DNA of 27,578 bases, from contig JAAMPI010000716.1 of the NCBI GenBank assembly GCA_013054445.1, positions 1-27,578 of the forward strand. Reading direction: 5' to 3'. Positions 8,532 to 18,230 of this stretch are shown piece by piece (the stretch's first letter is position 1; each line of letters starts with the position of its first letter). The DNA comes from Cudoniella acicularis. Lineage: Eukaryota > Ascomycota > Leotiomycetes > Helotiales > Helotiaceae. The position numbers and the translations under genes are program-made. The notes below the pieces were generated by a model. That model ran no database searches. It had not been told where the DNA came from and saw nothing but the letters and a program-made list of their open reading frames with translations.

Positions 8532-10583
8532 ATGTCGCTATCTTCAAGGCACGATCACGACTCCATGGGAGGCATGATGACCATGGCACCAGGTGTGCCA
8601 GGCCTTTTCTACATGCAACAAATTTTTTGGGCTTTCGTTGGAACAGCCATCGCAGTAGCCGCTGCCGCAAATGTTATCAATAAGATCCTCTACCACCAAC
8701 GAATCTCTTCCTTAAAAGCCTCTCCGAATGCCGCCAAGCCAAGGTCGTTCTTCTTTCAAGCACATGCCACAATGTCTGCCATGATCAGGGAGTTTGGTTA
8801 CTACTCAATGCCATTATCTTTTAGGAAGATACACATTTACCTACCTCCTGCTGGACCATCGATAATTATGGTAGCATACCTAGTGCTGATTGTGGTCTGT
8901 TGCTTCTACAGACTTTATCCCAATGACTTCCTACAATGGGAAGATATCGGTTATCGTTCTGGGTTCATTGCCGTTTGCCAAATGCCCTTGATTGTCCTCT
9001 TAGCCGGGAAGCAGAACATAATCGGATTCCTTACTGGAGTCGGGTACGAACGTCTCAACTGGCTCCATCGCTGGGTTGCAAGAGCCCTTCTATTCACGGT
9101 TCTCATCCATTTCGGGTATTGGATGACGGAGTGGGCAAAATACGACTATATTTTGATAAAGATAAAGACCGACAGCCTCACACAGTATGGAATAGCTGCT
9201 GGATCAGTGCTAGCATGGCTGGTTCTCTCCTCTGTTGCTCCAATACGCGGTCTGTCCTATGAAGTATTCGTTGTGCAACACGTTATGTCTTGGCTTGGTT
9301 TTGTGGTAGCTTTATACTTCCACCTTCCAGACGAGAACAGGATTTGGATATGGATACCTCTTGGCTTCTGGGCCTTTGATCGACTTTTGCGAGCATTATT
9401 CCTGGTTTATAATAATCTCTCGGTCTTACACAAGAACAGCACTGGCTTCCTAGCGTGCAAGGCGACCTTCGAACTTCTCGATGAATCACACACTCGTATT
9501 ACCATTCCAAACCCCCCTATCACGTGGAAGGCAGGACAGCATCTATTCCTCGCTTGTTATGTCGTTGCACCCCTTTCAGCCCACCCTTTCACCATATCCA
9601 GCTTGCCCGAGGACGGAAAGCTTGAATTTGTTGTGCGTGCAAAGAAAGGAGCAACGAAAAGATTTTTCAAATATGCCGAAAAGACATACCCAAGTCTTCC
9701 AGCACCAGGGTCGAGGCAGAGTGCAGGAAGATCTGTTTTGATCGATGGCCCCTATTCAAGAATTCGACCCCTTAGACAATTCGACAGTTTGGTTTTGTTG
9801 GCAGGTTCGACAGGTGTAACTTTCACGATGCCATTGATGCGAGAAGTGGTACAGCAATGGATGGGGACTTCCACTCAGTCCAGAAAATTGGGGCTCGAAC
9901 CTGCTGCTGGTGCAGTGACCCGGCATATCCGTTTTATTTGGGTCGTGAAACGGAAATCATCTATCAATTGGTTTGCTTCGCAACTTGATAGTGTCGTTCG
10001 AGATGTCGAAGCCTTGCGGAACGAAGGCCATGAAATTGCTGTTGAAAGGAGCATTTACATTACATGCGACGACGTCTTAACCAGTGGGAGGTCTTCCATA
10101 GCAAAGAATGACCAAAACCTCGCACCAACTACCCAGCTTCCATCCGGTCGCTTCAGCCTCTCAGATGAAAAGAAAGATACAGGCTTCGATATCTCAGAAG
10201 TAGCTTCTCGCGGCTCGATCTCCTCCAACACAGCGTGCTGCTGCAACCGGGTCGTCACCGATGAAGATACCATTACTGCACCTTGTAATTGCGCCACTCG
10301 TCGACAACGAGAATCCTCCTCCACAATAATGAGCTTAGAGAAAACGAACAGCATTGTTGACCCAAGGATTTCACTGTTGGCGGGAAGGCCCCATGTTGAG
10401 AATATTATTCGGAAGACGGCTGAGCTGGCTCTCGGCGAGATGGCGGTGGTGGTTTGCGGGCCACCTGGGTTAGTGCAGGGCACAAGGAATTCGGTCGTTA
10501 AAATCAGTGATGATAGAGCTGTACATAAGGGAACCGAAGCACAGGGCATTTATGTCCACGCTGAGACTTTTGGGTATGCATGA
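8532..10583 (+). CDS. FRE-type ferric/cupric reductase, transmembrane
   Basis: A single intronless frame encodes 683 residues of a plasma-membrane flavocytochrome that passes electrons from NADPH through FAD and two haems to extracellular Fe(III) or Cu(II). The ferric-reductase membrane domain spans about residues 105-295. Its haem ligands are His179/His193 and His250/His264, each pair 14 residues apart. The FAD motif HPFTISS is at 351-357, the NADPH motif LLAGSTGVTFTMP at 422-434, and the C-terminal VCGPPGL at 641-647. The first 18 residues contain HDHDSMGGMMTM, a His/Met cluster like the copper-binding tail of Ctr proteins and unusual for this family. A low-complexity insert (about 512-610) between the NADPH motifs holds CCC (569-571) and CNC (585-587). 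The gene is divergent from the Ctr gene. Cupric rather than ferric preference is an inference from context. Confidence 0.94.
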   Translation: MSLSSRHDHDSMGGMMTMAPGVPGLFYMQQIFWAFVGTAIAVAAAANVINKILYHQRISSLKASPNAAKPRSFFFQAHATMSAMIREFGYYSMPLSFRKIHIYLPPAGPSIIMVAYLVLIVVCCFYRLYPNDFLQWEDIGYRSGFIAVCQMPLIVLLAGKQNIIGFLTGVGYERLNWLHRWVARALLFTVLIHFGYWMTEWAKYDYILIKIKTDSLTQYGIAAGSVLAWLVLSSVAPIRGLSYEVFVVQHVMSWLGFVVALYFHLPDENRIWIWIPLGFWAFDRLLRALFLVYNNLSVLHKNSTGFLACKATFELLDESHTRITIPNPPITWKAGQHLFLACYVVAPLSAHPFTISSLPEDGKLEFVVRAKKGATKRFFKYAEKTYPSLPAPGSRQSAGRSVLIDGPYSRIRPLRQFDSLVLLAGSTGVTFTMPLMREVVQQWMGTSTQSRKLGLEPAAGAVTRHIRFIWVVKRKSSINWFASQLDSVVRDVEALRNEGHEIAVERSIYITCDDVLTSGRSSIAKNDQNLAPTTQLPSGRFSLSDEKKDTGFDISEVASRGSISSNTACCCNRVVTDEDTITAPCNCATRRQRESSSTIMSLEKTNSIVDPRISLLAGRPHVENIIRKTAELALGEMAVVVCGPPGLVQGTRNSVVKISDDRAVHKGTEAQGIYVHAETFGYA

Positions 10584-11154
10584 AAAGGTGGTGGTTGGGG
10601 CGTTTGGAAAATGGACGGATTAACGATAACGATAAATCGAATGAAATGTAAATATGTACTTTTAATAGATCTTTTCCATGTTCGAGGACTATGAGAGAAC
10701 ACATAGAATTTCATATTAGTATAGATTTCATTGAGTGATGTATTAACAGATTAAGAGATCCAAGAAAAGTCTAACAATGGCTGAATGCTTCACGTCCAAG
10801 ACATCTTGGAACTGCAGTCCGGCGTTGGATTTTAGAATGCCTTCAACTCACCCATTCGATTAATGATAGAAGTCGTGGAGATATTTGTTTTTTTTTCAAT
10901 TTTAATTGCTTTTGTCCTGTTCATGCTTATCTACCCCCACGACCTCCTGATAGGACTCAGGAGAATACTAGAATGCTGGTTGGGAATACTCCAAAGATAT
11001 TTTTAAGACTGAAAATTGTAAAGTATTCAGAGATCTCAGTGTCAGAGAATTAACTCGCTTTGTGATGGATATTTGCTCCTTTGGAAGCTCCTAATTCTTG
11101 AAGTTGTCCCTAATTCGCTAAGCTCAGCCCCTGATCCAAACGGGTCTAGACTAA
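10584..11154. other. Spacer downstream of the metalloreductase gene
   Basis: This AT-rich spacer holds the 3' end of the reductase gene and part of the upstream region of the nucleotide-sugar transporter. A poly-T run lies near 10888-10897. I see no coding sequence. Confidence 0.5.
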
Positions 11155-11415
11155 CGAGCCTGGGTCAAAAGTCCGTGTTTTTAGGGTATTTTACTAGTAA
11201 ATCTAAAATCAAAATCGAAAACTTTAAAAAGGTAGTCAATATATAGTACCTTTGCCTTTTATGACTCGCGATTTTGTAGATTATAAAGTATAATTTATTT
11301 ATAACTTTGAAGTGATCGCGGTAAGTCTGGTTTTTAGAAGCCTTGAGGCGGGGTTGTGAAACCTGAAAATCGCTTAGAAATGGCCTGAGAACACGGACTT
11401 TTACACCCAGGCTCG
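11155..11415. mobile_element. 261 bp MITE with inverted termini and TAA target duplication
   Basis: The element starts CGAGCCTGGGT and ends ACCCAGGCTCG. The inverted termini extend about 28 bp each, from 11155 to about 11182 and from about 11386 to 11415, sharing AAAAGTCCGTGTT with a small indel near the middle of each arm. TAA flanks both ends (11152-11154 and 11416-11418), the 3 bp target-site pattern of PIF/Harbinger-type elements; a TA duplication of Tc1/mariner type is a less complete alternative. The interior is AT-rich with no transposase, so the element is non-autonomous. It sits about 320 bp upstream of the transporter start. Copy number cannot be judged here. Confidence 0.75.
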
Positions 11416-11734
11416 TAAGAAACAACTTTTTGTTCCAAAATTCAGCGCTCGTGTTTCCAAACATGCACTCAAGATCCACCGCAATATGCAAGACATCGTT
11501 GACAATGCTTAGTGGCATTAGCCTTCCTCCCAAATGGGAAATAAAAGCAATAATGATGCAGTCGCGAACTATTCCTTCTCTCTTTACGCTCCATGCAGAA
11601 CGCCACAACCCGGTAATCCGAGACATTGGACGAGACGCGCTTTCCTTTTTGTGGAGGACAACCTCAATAAATGCAAATGGCAATACCATCTGAACAAGCA
11701 TGCACACCTTCTGACCACAACCTGCTGCCGCAAG

Positions 11735-12913
11735 ATGGCCCTCTCGGTGTCTTCTTTTCTCCTCATTCTCTACGTGAGCTGCGAGACGATACGCGCCAAT
11801 TACGCCTATTACGCCTTTCACAACTTTCCTCAGATCTCTGCGTCGCTGATTGCGCTGCTAGCTGAGACGTTTAAGCTTGCCATTGCTGTCCTCTTCCTTT
11901 TACGCGCCAACGATGGCTTCACTGTTGAAGGTCTCACGAAAATCATTCGCTCGTTCCAGCCTGCTGATGTGGATTTCAAGAGGATACTGAAGTATGCCCT
12001 GCCTGCTGCGCTGTACCTAGCCAATAACCTCATTTACTACACCATTCTCCCCAAGACCTCTCCCAGTCTTCTGCAAGTCTGCGTGTTGGCAAAACTTCCG
12101 ACGACCGGCATTCTGCACCACTACATGATCAAGCCGCAACGGAATCTCTTCGCATGGGTGTCTCTCGGATGCCTCTGCCTCGGCCTCGTCGTCTTCAACA
12201 TCCCTTCGGCTTCGAACCACAATATATCTTCTGCGGAAGCTGCCTCGGAATGGTACCTTGCACCCGTCGCGGGATTCGTAATCGCATGCCTCTCAGCACT
12301 CGCGAGCATCGCGACGGAAACATCGACCAAAACGGGCGAATTCTGGGAATCACAAGCCTACCTCTACATCTGGGGCATGTTCTTCGCCATCGTCGCATAC
12401 CCTCTCGCGCCATCTGGCGGAAATGCGAACCCGGGCGAAGAGACACGACTATTTGACATGTGGAGCGCTGTTTTCGGCTTGGTGGTGATAACTTCGGGCA
12501 CGGGATTGGTTGTTGCGGTTGTTCTGCGAGCAAGAGATAATATTCTGAAGGTTATTGGGACAGCGGCTTCGCTGATTACGATTGCTGCCAGTCAGTTTAT
12601 TCTCTTGCCTGCTTTGCGAGCAAGCACCTTTACACCCTGGAAAGTTTGTGGTGGAGGCATCGTCACTGTGAGCACTTGGTGCTATAATCATTATAGCCAG
12701 GAGCCATGGGGAACCACTGCACAAGGAGATATTGAAGTGGAGGCCTTGTTGAATGACGAGGAAGGAGAAGTCGAGGAGAAATCGAACGCGGAGGGGAAGA
12801 AGCCCGAGGTGGTTGAGGAAGAGAACGCATCGTTGAAACCAAATGTGGAAAAGATTGTTGGTTGCGCGGTTATCATTGCATTTGTGACTTACGAGGTTGC
12901 TTTGAGAGTCTGA
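11735..12913 (+). CDS. Nucleotide-sugar transporter family protein (Golgi)
   Basis: A single exon encodes 392 residues with about ten hydrophobic segments, fitting the family that exchanges UDP- or CMP-sugars for the nucleoside monophosphate across the Golgi membrane. Family features are SASLIALLAETFKL (about 35-48), the SLLQVCVLAKLPTTG segment (111-125) and the late TGLVVAVVLRARDNILKVIGTAAS segment (256-279). A charged, acidic stretch (about 331-372) separates the core from one last hydrophobic segment (375-389), which is an unusual tail. The frame stays open 67 codons upstream to 11534, but that stretch is hydrophilic and Cys-rich. I chose the ATG at 11735 because its context is CAAGATGG and the protein then begins with a membrane segment. 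UDP-galactose, UDP-GlcNAc or another sugar cannot be decided from sequence. Confidence 0.88.
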   Translation: MALSVSSFLLILYVSCETIRANYAYYAFHNFPQISASLIALLAETFKLAIAVLFLLRANDGFTVEGLTKIIRSFQPADVDFKRILKYALPAALYLANNLIYYTILPKTSPSLLQVCVLAKLPTTGILHHYMIKPQRNLFAWVSLGCLCLGLVVFNIPSASNHNISSAEAASEWYLAPVAGFVIACLSALASIATETSTKTGEFWESQAYLYIWGMFFAIVAYPLAPSGGNANPGEETRLFDMWSAVFGLVVITSGTGLVVAVVLRARDNILKVIGTAASLITIAASQFILLPALRASTFTPWKVCGGGIVTVSTWCYNHYSQEPWGTTAQGDIEVEALLNDEEGEVEEKSNAEGKKPEVVEEENASLKPNVEKIVGCAVIIAFVTYEVALRV

Positions 12914-13520
12914 GGATGAATCGAGTACATAATGGGCTGGGTTGGATAAGGTTGGCTTAGCGAGGAAGTAACGCTTTTGTTTGGCATACCTAGTTAGGAG
13001 AAATCATTGGCGCTCGTTTGGCATAACCCTATCCTCAATGAATTGAGTCTGAAGTGTAGAAAATTCACTGTACGAGTTTTTGCGAAAGAACTCGAATTCT
13101 TTCGTTCGCTAGGCGAATGATATTACGACGGAAACTAAACAGTTTAAACCCGTTCAATTTGGACAGGTATAAAGGTATATGTGGTTCTTCATTCGAGAAG
13201 TTGGAATGAAAAACGGGGTATGCTCGTAAAAAAACTGACCTATGCAGCATCTGGATAATGTCAGCTTGTTTTTTTTCCCTCCCTTTATTTAGGGTATTAA
13301 CATGTTTCACTGTTGTCTTGAGAGAAGCAGCTTACAACCATAAATGGCACAGTAAATAATGAATACTGTTGATATTTATTTCTTCAACGAATAAAAGGTC
13401 AGCTTTTTCTGACATGCTAAATCATCGCCCCATCTCACCTCGCCCCTCCCATCACACTCCTACAACATTACTCCGTATAAACCAAAAAACTGACACACCA
13501 CCATCCACCCCTCATTCAAT
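12914..13520. other. Convergent intergenic spacer
   Basis: This 607 bp stretch separates the stop codons of two convergent genes. It holds no supportable gene. AT-rich segments and homopolymer runs near 13227-13234 and 13267-13276 fit 3' flanking DNA. Confidence 0.5.
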
Positions 13521-14612
13521 TCAATTCCCAACCTCAACAACCACCGGCCCAGCCACAACCGTATCATCACTAACCTCCCTATCACACATCGTCAAAACCA
13601 CATAGCTCTGCCCATTGCCCACGCCCTGCGGCACAACAACCTTATACCTGCCCTCCTCCTCACTCTCCACCGCATCAGCGAAAATAGGTCCCGTTGCGGT
13701 GATGAATGCCGCGTAGATCTTTCCTTTCGCTTCTGTCTCTTCTGCACTTGTATCTGTACTTGCATTTGTGCCATTGGTTTGTAGATCCGGAACCAAAAGC
13801 GTAATCTCATCACCGCTTGCAATGGGTCCCGGCTTTGACGTATTATTGAGGGTGAGGGCAGGGAATGCTTTGATAGGCAAAGCGGCGTTGGAAGAGGGAC
13901 AGGAGAGGATGAAGGGTGCGGCAAGGGTGTAGGTTTCGTTGAAGGAGAGGGGGGTATCGAATGCAGTGGGGAAGGGGGATTTCTTTTGTGAGGTGAGGAG
14001 GTAGGTGGAGTGGCGGGATTCGACGGTTAGGATGGAGCCGGCGGCTGTTAGGTAGGTGGTGTCAAGGATGCTGGATGCTGCTCCGAGCTTTGGGTTTTGA
14101 GAAGGATGTTAGTTTGTGTTTTGTGGGAGCGAGTGCGTGAGAGGTAGGCTTGTGTGATAGGAGACAAGAGAAGGTGAGGGTGGCTTACATATGCGGAGAC
14201 ACGACCCCTTCGAGGACGCTGGCTAGGGCTACGAAGGAGGTTGGATCTGTGGAGGGGAACGAGTAGGTGCATTCTGCTACGGCGGCGGAGCCTAGTGCTT
14301 TGGTGAGAAATGAGACGTGAGTCATTTCGTCGTTGGAAATTTCTTTGAGATTGGAGTAGAAAGGTTCTGCGAATCCAGCTACTATAAAGTCCGCTTGGGT
14401 GTAATTCGCGAGGCCTTCGCGATAGAATTTGTCTTCAAGATGCTCGAGGGTGAGAGCATAGTTGAGAATGTCGACTGTTGAAGGAGTTAGTATGTGAAGG
14501 AATTAGGGGAAGAAGACTCCTTACTATCAGAAATATCACGTTTTGTAGTGATGGGACTTCCCGAAACAGTTCCGACAGCTGCTAATGCTACAACCGATGT
14601 TGAATACTTCAT
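13521..14612 (-). CDS. Ferritin-like domain, Rds1-type secreted stress protein, with apparent frameshift
   Basis: Exons at 14612-14525, 14474-14189 and 14087-13521 give a protein of about 313 residues, as expected for this family related to fission yeast Rds1, whose expression responds to nutrients and stress. A signal peptide covers about residues 1-18. The ferritin-like four-helix domain shows LEHLEDKFY (39-47), NDEMTHVSF (77-85) and, in exon 3, [11 protein letters not shown]; its Glu/His residues could bind a metal pair. The rest is beta-rich with N-glycosylation sequons. The 50 bp and 101 bp introns have GTAAG donors. Odd: at the end of exon 2 the expected segment LEGVGVSAY is out of frame, because one base appears missing near 14201-14202, so exons 2 and 3 do not join in frame at the obvious sites. 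It may be a base error, a real mutation or different splicing. Confidence 0.85.
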
Positions 14613-16672
14613 AGTGAACGGATGAGTGAGAACGAAAGAGTTTTTATTTTTTATTTTTTTAATGATTATTCAATGACGATAGAAAACCAATACTCGAAAC
14701 AATGAACTGGAGAAAGCTACGAGAGGAAATAGAAGGAATGAGGGCCTTAAGAAGTCTAGCAAATCACTACAGTGATCTCACCACTGCAGTCAGAAGTGAC
14801 AAGATAGCTTATGGAGCTTTGAAATCCGATTCGAAGACACCCAGACAGCGGAAGACCTCATTCCCGGGCAATCCTTGTGCATCTCAATACTCTAAAATCG
14901 TACACCGATTAAGAGACATGACCAACGGAAAGAAGTGTGTGAAGTTGTAACTTGTATCCCATTTAAAATGCAGTTACCTTTTCCAACATTATAATTCCCA
15001 AGAGCTCTGCTCGGATGAGATCGATTCCGAAGGTATGTATGCAGTGAAGTTACTGAAGTGTGACCTAGTCACTAGATAGTTACACTTCTGCCAAGACCAG
15101 GTTGAGATCAAGCTCTGGGGAGAAGGGTTCTCATGCTCGGCATCTTAAGAGTTTTCCGACCGTGTTTCGTGTTTTGACGAGTATTGTTGTTGAATTTGCA
15201 GAACAGCGGCAATGGACAATTGCGCAAAAAATACTTTCAGGATGAGGCATGAAATAAGCTTAAATAGCAGCAGGATGAAGCGCCGATGTTCCCGTCGATC
15301 TCCTCCGAAGGGTTGCAGCTCGCAGGTGCAGGAACCGACAAGCGCGTTGGGGTCTGGACCCGGGTCGTCTGCGTCAACGTCAATGATCACTGTACTGATA
15401 CCTATTTTGTAGATTCTGTACCTCTTTGTACTCGTCCGTACCCATACAAAGTATCCTCAAAACATTCTTAGGTATTTTCATGCTTCAGCGATGAATTGCA
15501 AATTTCGCATTTTTCGTGGTGGTAGCAATAAGTCTTCGACTTCGAGGCGTGATCCTCATGCTGCGGATTGCATCGGCGACACCGAAAGCGAATCCCTCGA
15601 GGAACAGAGCAATTTGAGAATTGCTCAATGAGGAGAAACAATAATAAGAAAATAGAAGCTATACGGAGTAAGCAGTCTCTTGCAAGTTGCAATTTGGCAG
15701 CGTCGGGATGGAGGATCTCTTGCACTCTTACAGTCTGACATGGTAATGGCCATGGGGATATCTGCTGTGACGAGAATATCGATGCATTGTGACCGCCTAA
15801 AAGGAAATTGCGTTGCATCCCATTTTGACATGTGAATGAAAACGATGACGAGGTTCGAAACGTTGCAATGGTCGTTGCAGTTTTTTGACGTGGAGCATGA
15901 ATCCAAATTCCTAAAGGAAGAGGGCCCTGACACATGCCAAGATCTTCACTCAGAACACGCAATTCCGGATGTCGTCCAACCCCACAACGCTCTTGTGCAA
16001 CACCACCACCACCTATTCTCCCGCGCCAAAAGCTGCGTGGCCCTCCTCCCGCTTCTATGCCTTTGTTGCCCAGGCCTGCGGCAATGCTTTGCCGCGAGCT
16101 GAACAGGCAGTCACGTTGTGGTTCGAACAGAGTTAATTCCTGGGCGCATTCGCATCGTGACCAAGAGATTCAACACGAGGAAAGTTTGGAGAGAGCCCGC
16201 AAGACGCACGAAGGAATGCTGCGCAGCATCGTCAGGTTGTTTTCGAGTGCGATTCGGCTGGATGTCGACTTCGAGAGTCTCCTGCGGGCCCGACTGTGGG
16301 GTTGGGTCCCGGTATCCGTGCGGGAGATTTGATTCTGGCGTCCTGTCAGAAGCTGAAGCCATTCCCATCCACATGAGATAGGAAATCTCCATGTCCTCCG
16401 CTTCACACGCCCGCGCCGCCGCAGTCGCGCTTGAAGGAAAGATGGTACGAGAGACGAGACGACTCATCCCCTGCCACGATTGCCGCCGCCGCCGCCTCTC
16501 AGGCTTTTCCGTAGAGTTTTTGATCCTCCTGGGAGGTTGTTGCCGTCTTCATGAGAACCACGAGCCCGGAACGTCAGCATCGCAGGGGGCTGCGGATGGA
16601 TCGAGGTGGTACTAGGTAGCAGCATGCATCTGTCGCCGCATCGATTGAGGGGTGAAGACTTTGCGGGGAGCT

Positions 16673-16692
16673 GGAGCTCGAGCTCGAGCTCC
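16673..16692. repeat. 20 bp perfect palindrome
   Basis: The sequence is its own reverse complement, built from GAGCTC and CTCGAG units (GGAGCTCGAG followed by its complement). It lies in gene-poor DNA about 70 bp before a TATTTAAG motif at 16747-16754. A binding site for a dimeric protein or a chance GA/CT-rich palindrome are both possible. Confidence 0.75.
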
Positions 16693-16782
16693 TGCAGTTG
16701 AATTGTCCTATCGTCCCGTTGCTCTTGACCAGCCTATTGGTCGTCGTATTTAAGGCTGATGGGCTGTGTCGAGATTTTGCTT

Positions 16783-16812
16783 GGGAGCCACCGGGAGCCA
16801 CGAGGAGCCACT
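16783..16812. repeat. Three tandem copies of a 10 bp unit
   Basis: The units GGGAGCCACC, GGGAGCCACG and AGGAGCCACT follow each other without gaps. The GCCAC core recurs in reverse orientation just downstream (GTGGCT at about 16822-16839), so this block may pair with it. Confidence 0.7.
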
Positions 16813-16831
16813 TCAAAAAGTGTGGCTGGTG

Positions 16832-16876
16832 CTGTGGCTGCTCTAGCCACAGATAGCACGGCCACAGGCCCGTGCT
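16832..16876. repeat. Two adjacent hairpins
   Basis: The first hairpin has arms CTGTGGCT (16832-16839) and AGCCACAG (16845-16852) around a 5-base loop. The second has arms AGCACGG (16855-16861) and CCGTGCT (16870-16876) around an 8-base loop. A direct repeat TGCGGCACAA follows twice at 16885-16904. No terminator or RNA family is recognised; the arrangement could be a regulatory or structured RNA element or chance. Confidence 0.6.
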
Positions 16877-18230
16877 CATATTTCTGCGGCACAATGCGGC
16901 ACAACCTTCCCAAAGCTCTTCTCTTCCACGTTATTCCACTTGCACTGTTGATGCTCCGCAACAGCATCGCTGACTTCATAGGCTACTCTCCTCCGCCGCC
17001 CCATACATTGTTTACTCGAGCCTGAGGTTTGCCGGTTCGATAATCGCCTGCACCGCCGAATTTCCGGGCAGATTCCGAAGCACCGCGGGTTGCTACAAGG
17101 CTACCTACATGAACGTAGACTCATGGACCCAGCCCTTATGTCCCGGGGCAGAGGTTCTTTGTGCAGAGATACCAATCACACGCTTCTCAAATCTGCTGCT
17201 GGTACTTGAAACAAAAGCTTTACGACGGTCCAGAGTAACATCAAGAACAGCCACTCTCCAGCCCTAAAAGCGGATGTCAGCAAGAAGCGAGCATCCTTTT
17301 TCCAACGATCGCGTGCATGGCATAACTGTTTCTGCCCCGAATAGGTGATACACTGAAGCATCATCTCTTAAATCTTCCCGATATGGCCATGTTTCAATGT
17401 TTTCAACCACTCACGTTCCAGGATACCAAACCCTCCTTCTCAAAAAGTTCCCCCCGCCCGAAATTTATGGTGGATATTGCTCATCCTCCTACTCCGCCAT
17501 TTAGCGGATGCCTCATTTTCATTCCGTCTACATTAGTACTGACTGCTTACCAGGGACACTTGAGCCGGACCACTAGCAGTCGAAAGACGGGGTTTGTCTC
17601 TGAATGCGGATCACCTCACGTGGTATCCCTACTACTACACTTTCCTCTAGCTTGTGCCTCATAAGGCTCACTGGCTGAGAAATGTGATGCCTCACCCGCT
17701 CTTGCTATCCAGGCTACCTTGGATCATCCATAATTCTTTCTCCCAATCTCGCTCTTGCATTTGGGGGCGAGGCATATAGCTTTAACCGAATTCCTTCACA
17801 ATTTTGATAGCATATTTTCGGTGAGATATGTGAGTCTTCAGTAAGCCATGGCATTTAGATTGTGCAACTATATCAGAGTATCCCGCGTTCACTCCAGACC
17901 CCCTTTCATCAGGCCAGTGCAGATCAAGTACATCTCGACAAGTCCCTCGATTCAGTCACTTATATATCACCATCGCCAGTCCAACATCTGAATCACAGCA
18001 ACTCAATCAATACATCTAGTACTCGCCATACCTAATTCAAACAGCTGCATCTTTGTCGATATATCATCTCTCCTACTTTATAGCCATTTCATGTGAGCTT
18101 GTCGACTTGCTGACCCCGGCCATTACTTCACTGCTGTCCTTCACGAAAACAACCTACGCCACTTCCCACTCACTTACTCAACAAATCTTTATCAAATATC
18201 GACGACACCTGAGTTACAAGGTCTTCCGCT

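Larger units (their letters stand above)
14613..18230. other. Gene-poor region with palindromes and hairpins
   Basis: I find no supportable gene in 3.6 kb. Scattered ATG-initiated frames of 80-95 codons (14702-14950, 16759-17025, 17383-17664) have no recognised motif, and most overlap open frames on the other strand. A minus-strand frame at 15468-15962 ends in a Cys/His-rich stretch but has no early ATG. Part of 15.9-16.5 kb is GC-rich, which keeps many frames open at once. The last 290 bp before 18231 are the promoter of the next gene: TATATAT at 17961-17967 is followed by a pyrimidine- and adenine-rich leader. Hairpins and repeats are listed separately. Confidence 0.5.

Noticed and set aside
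11065..11078. TTTGCTC core (also near 25100) as copper boxes
   Set aside because: They lie away from any copper gene and only the 7-base core matches; they show that the core occurs by chance in this window.
11534..11734. N-terminal extension of the nucleotide-sugar transporter
   Set aside because: The 67 added residues are hydrophilic and Cys-rich, unlike this family, whose members start close to the first membrane segment; the ATG at 11735 has the better context.
11165..11821. 218-codon open frame on the minus strand
   Set aside because: It crosses the whole MITE and runs antisense to the transporter start. It has no family features, so it is not a gene.
15468..15962. 164-codon minus-strand frame ending in a Cys/His-rich stretch, as a zinc-finger gene
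   Set aside because: It starts at TTG, the Cys/His spacing matches no finger class I know, and other frames on both strands are open in the same area.
16759..17025. 88-codon ATG frame behind a TATTTAAG motif
   Set aside because: It runs through the hairpins and repeats and overlaps an open frame on the other strand; no motif supports it.
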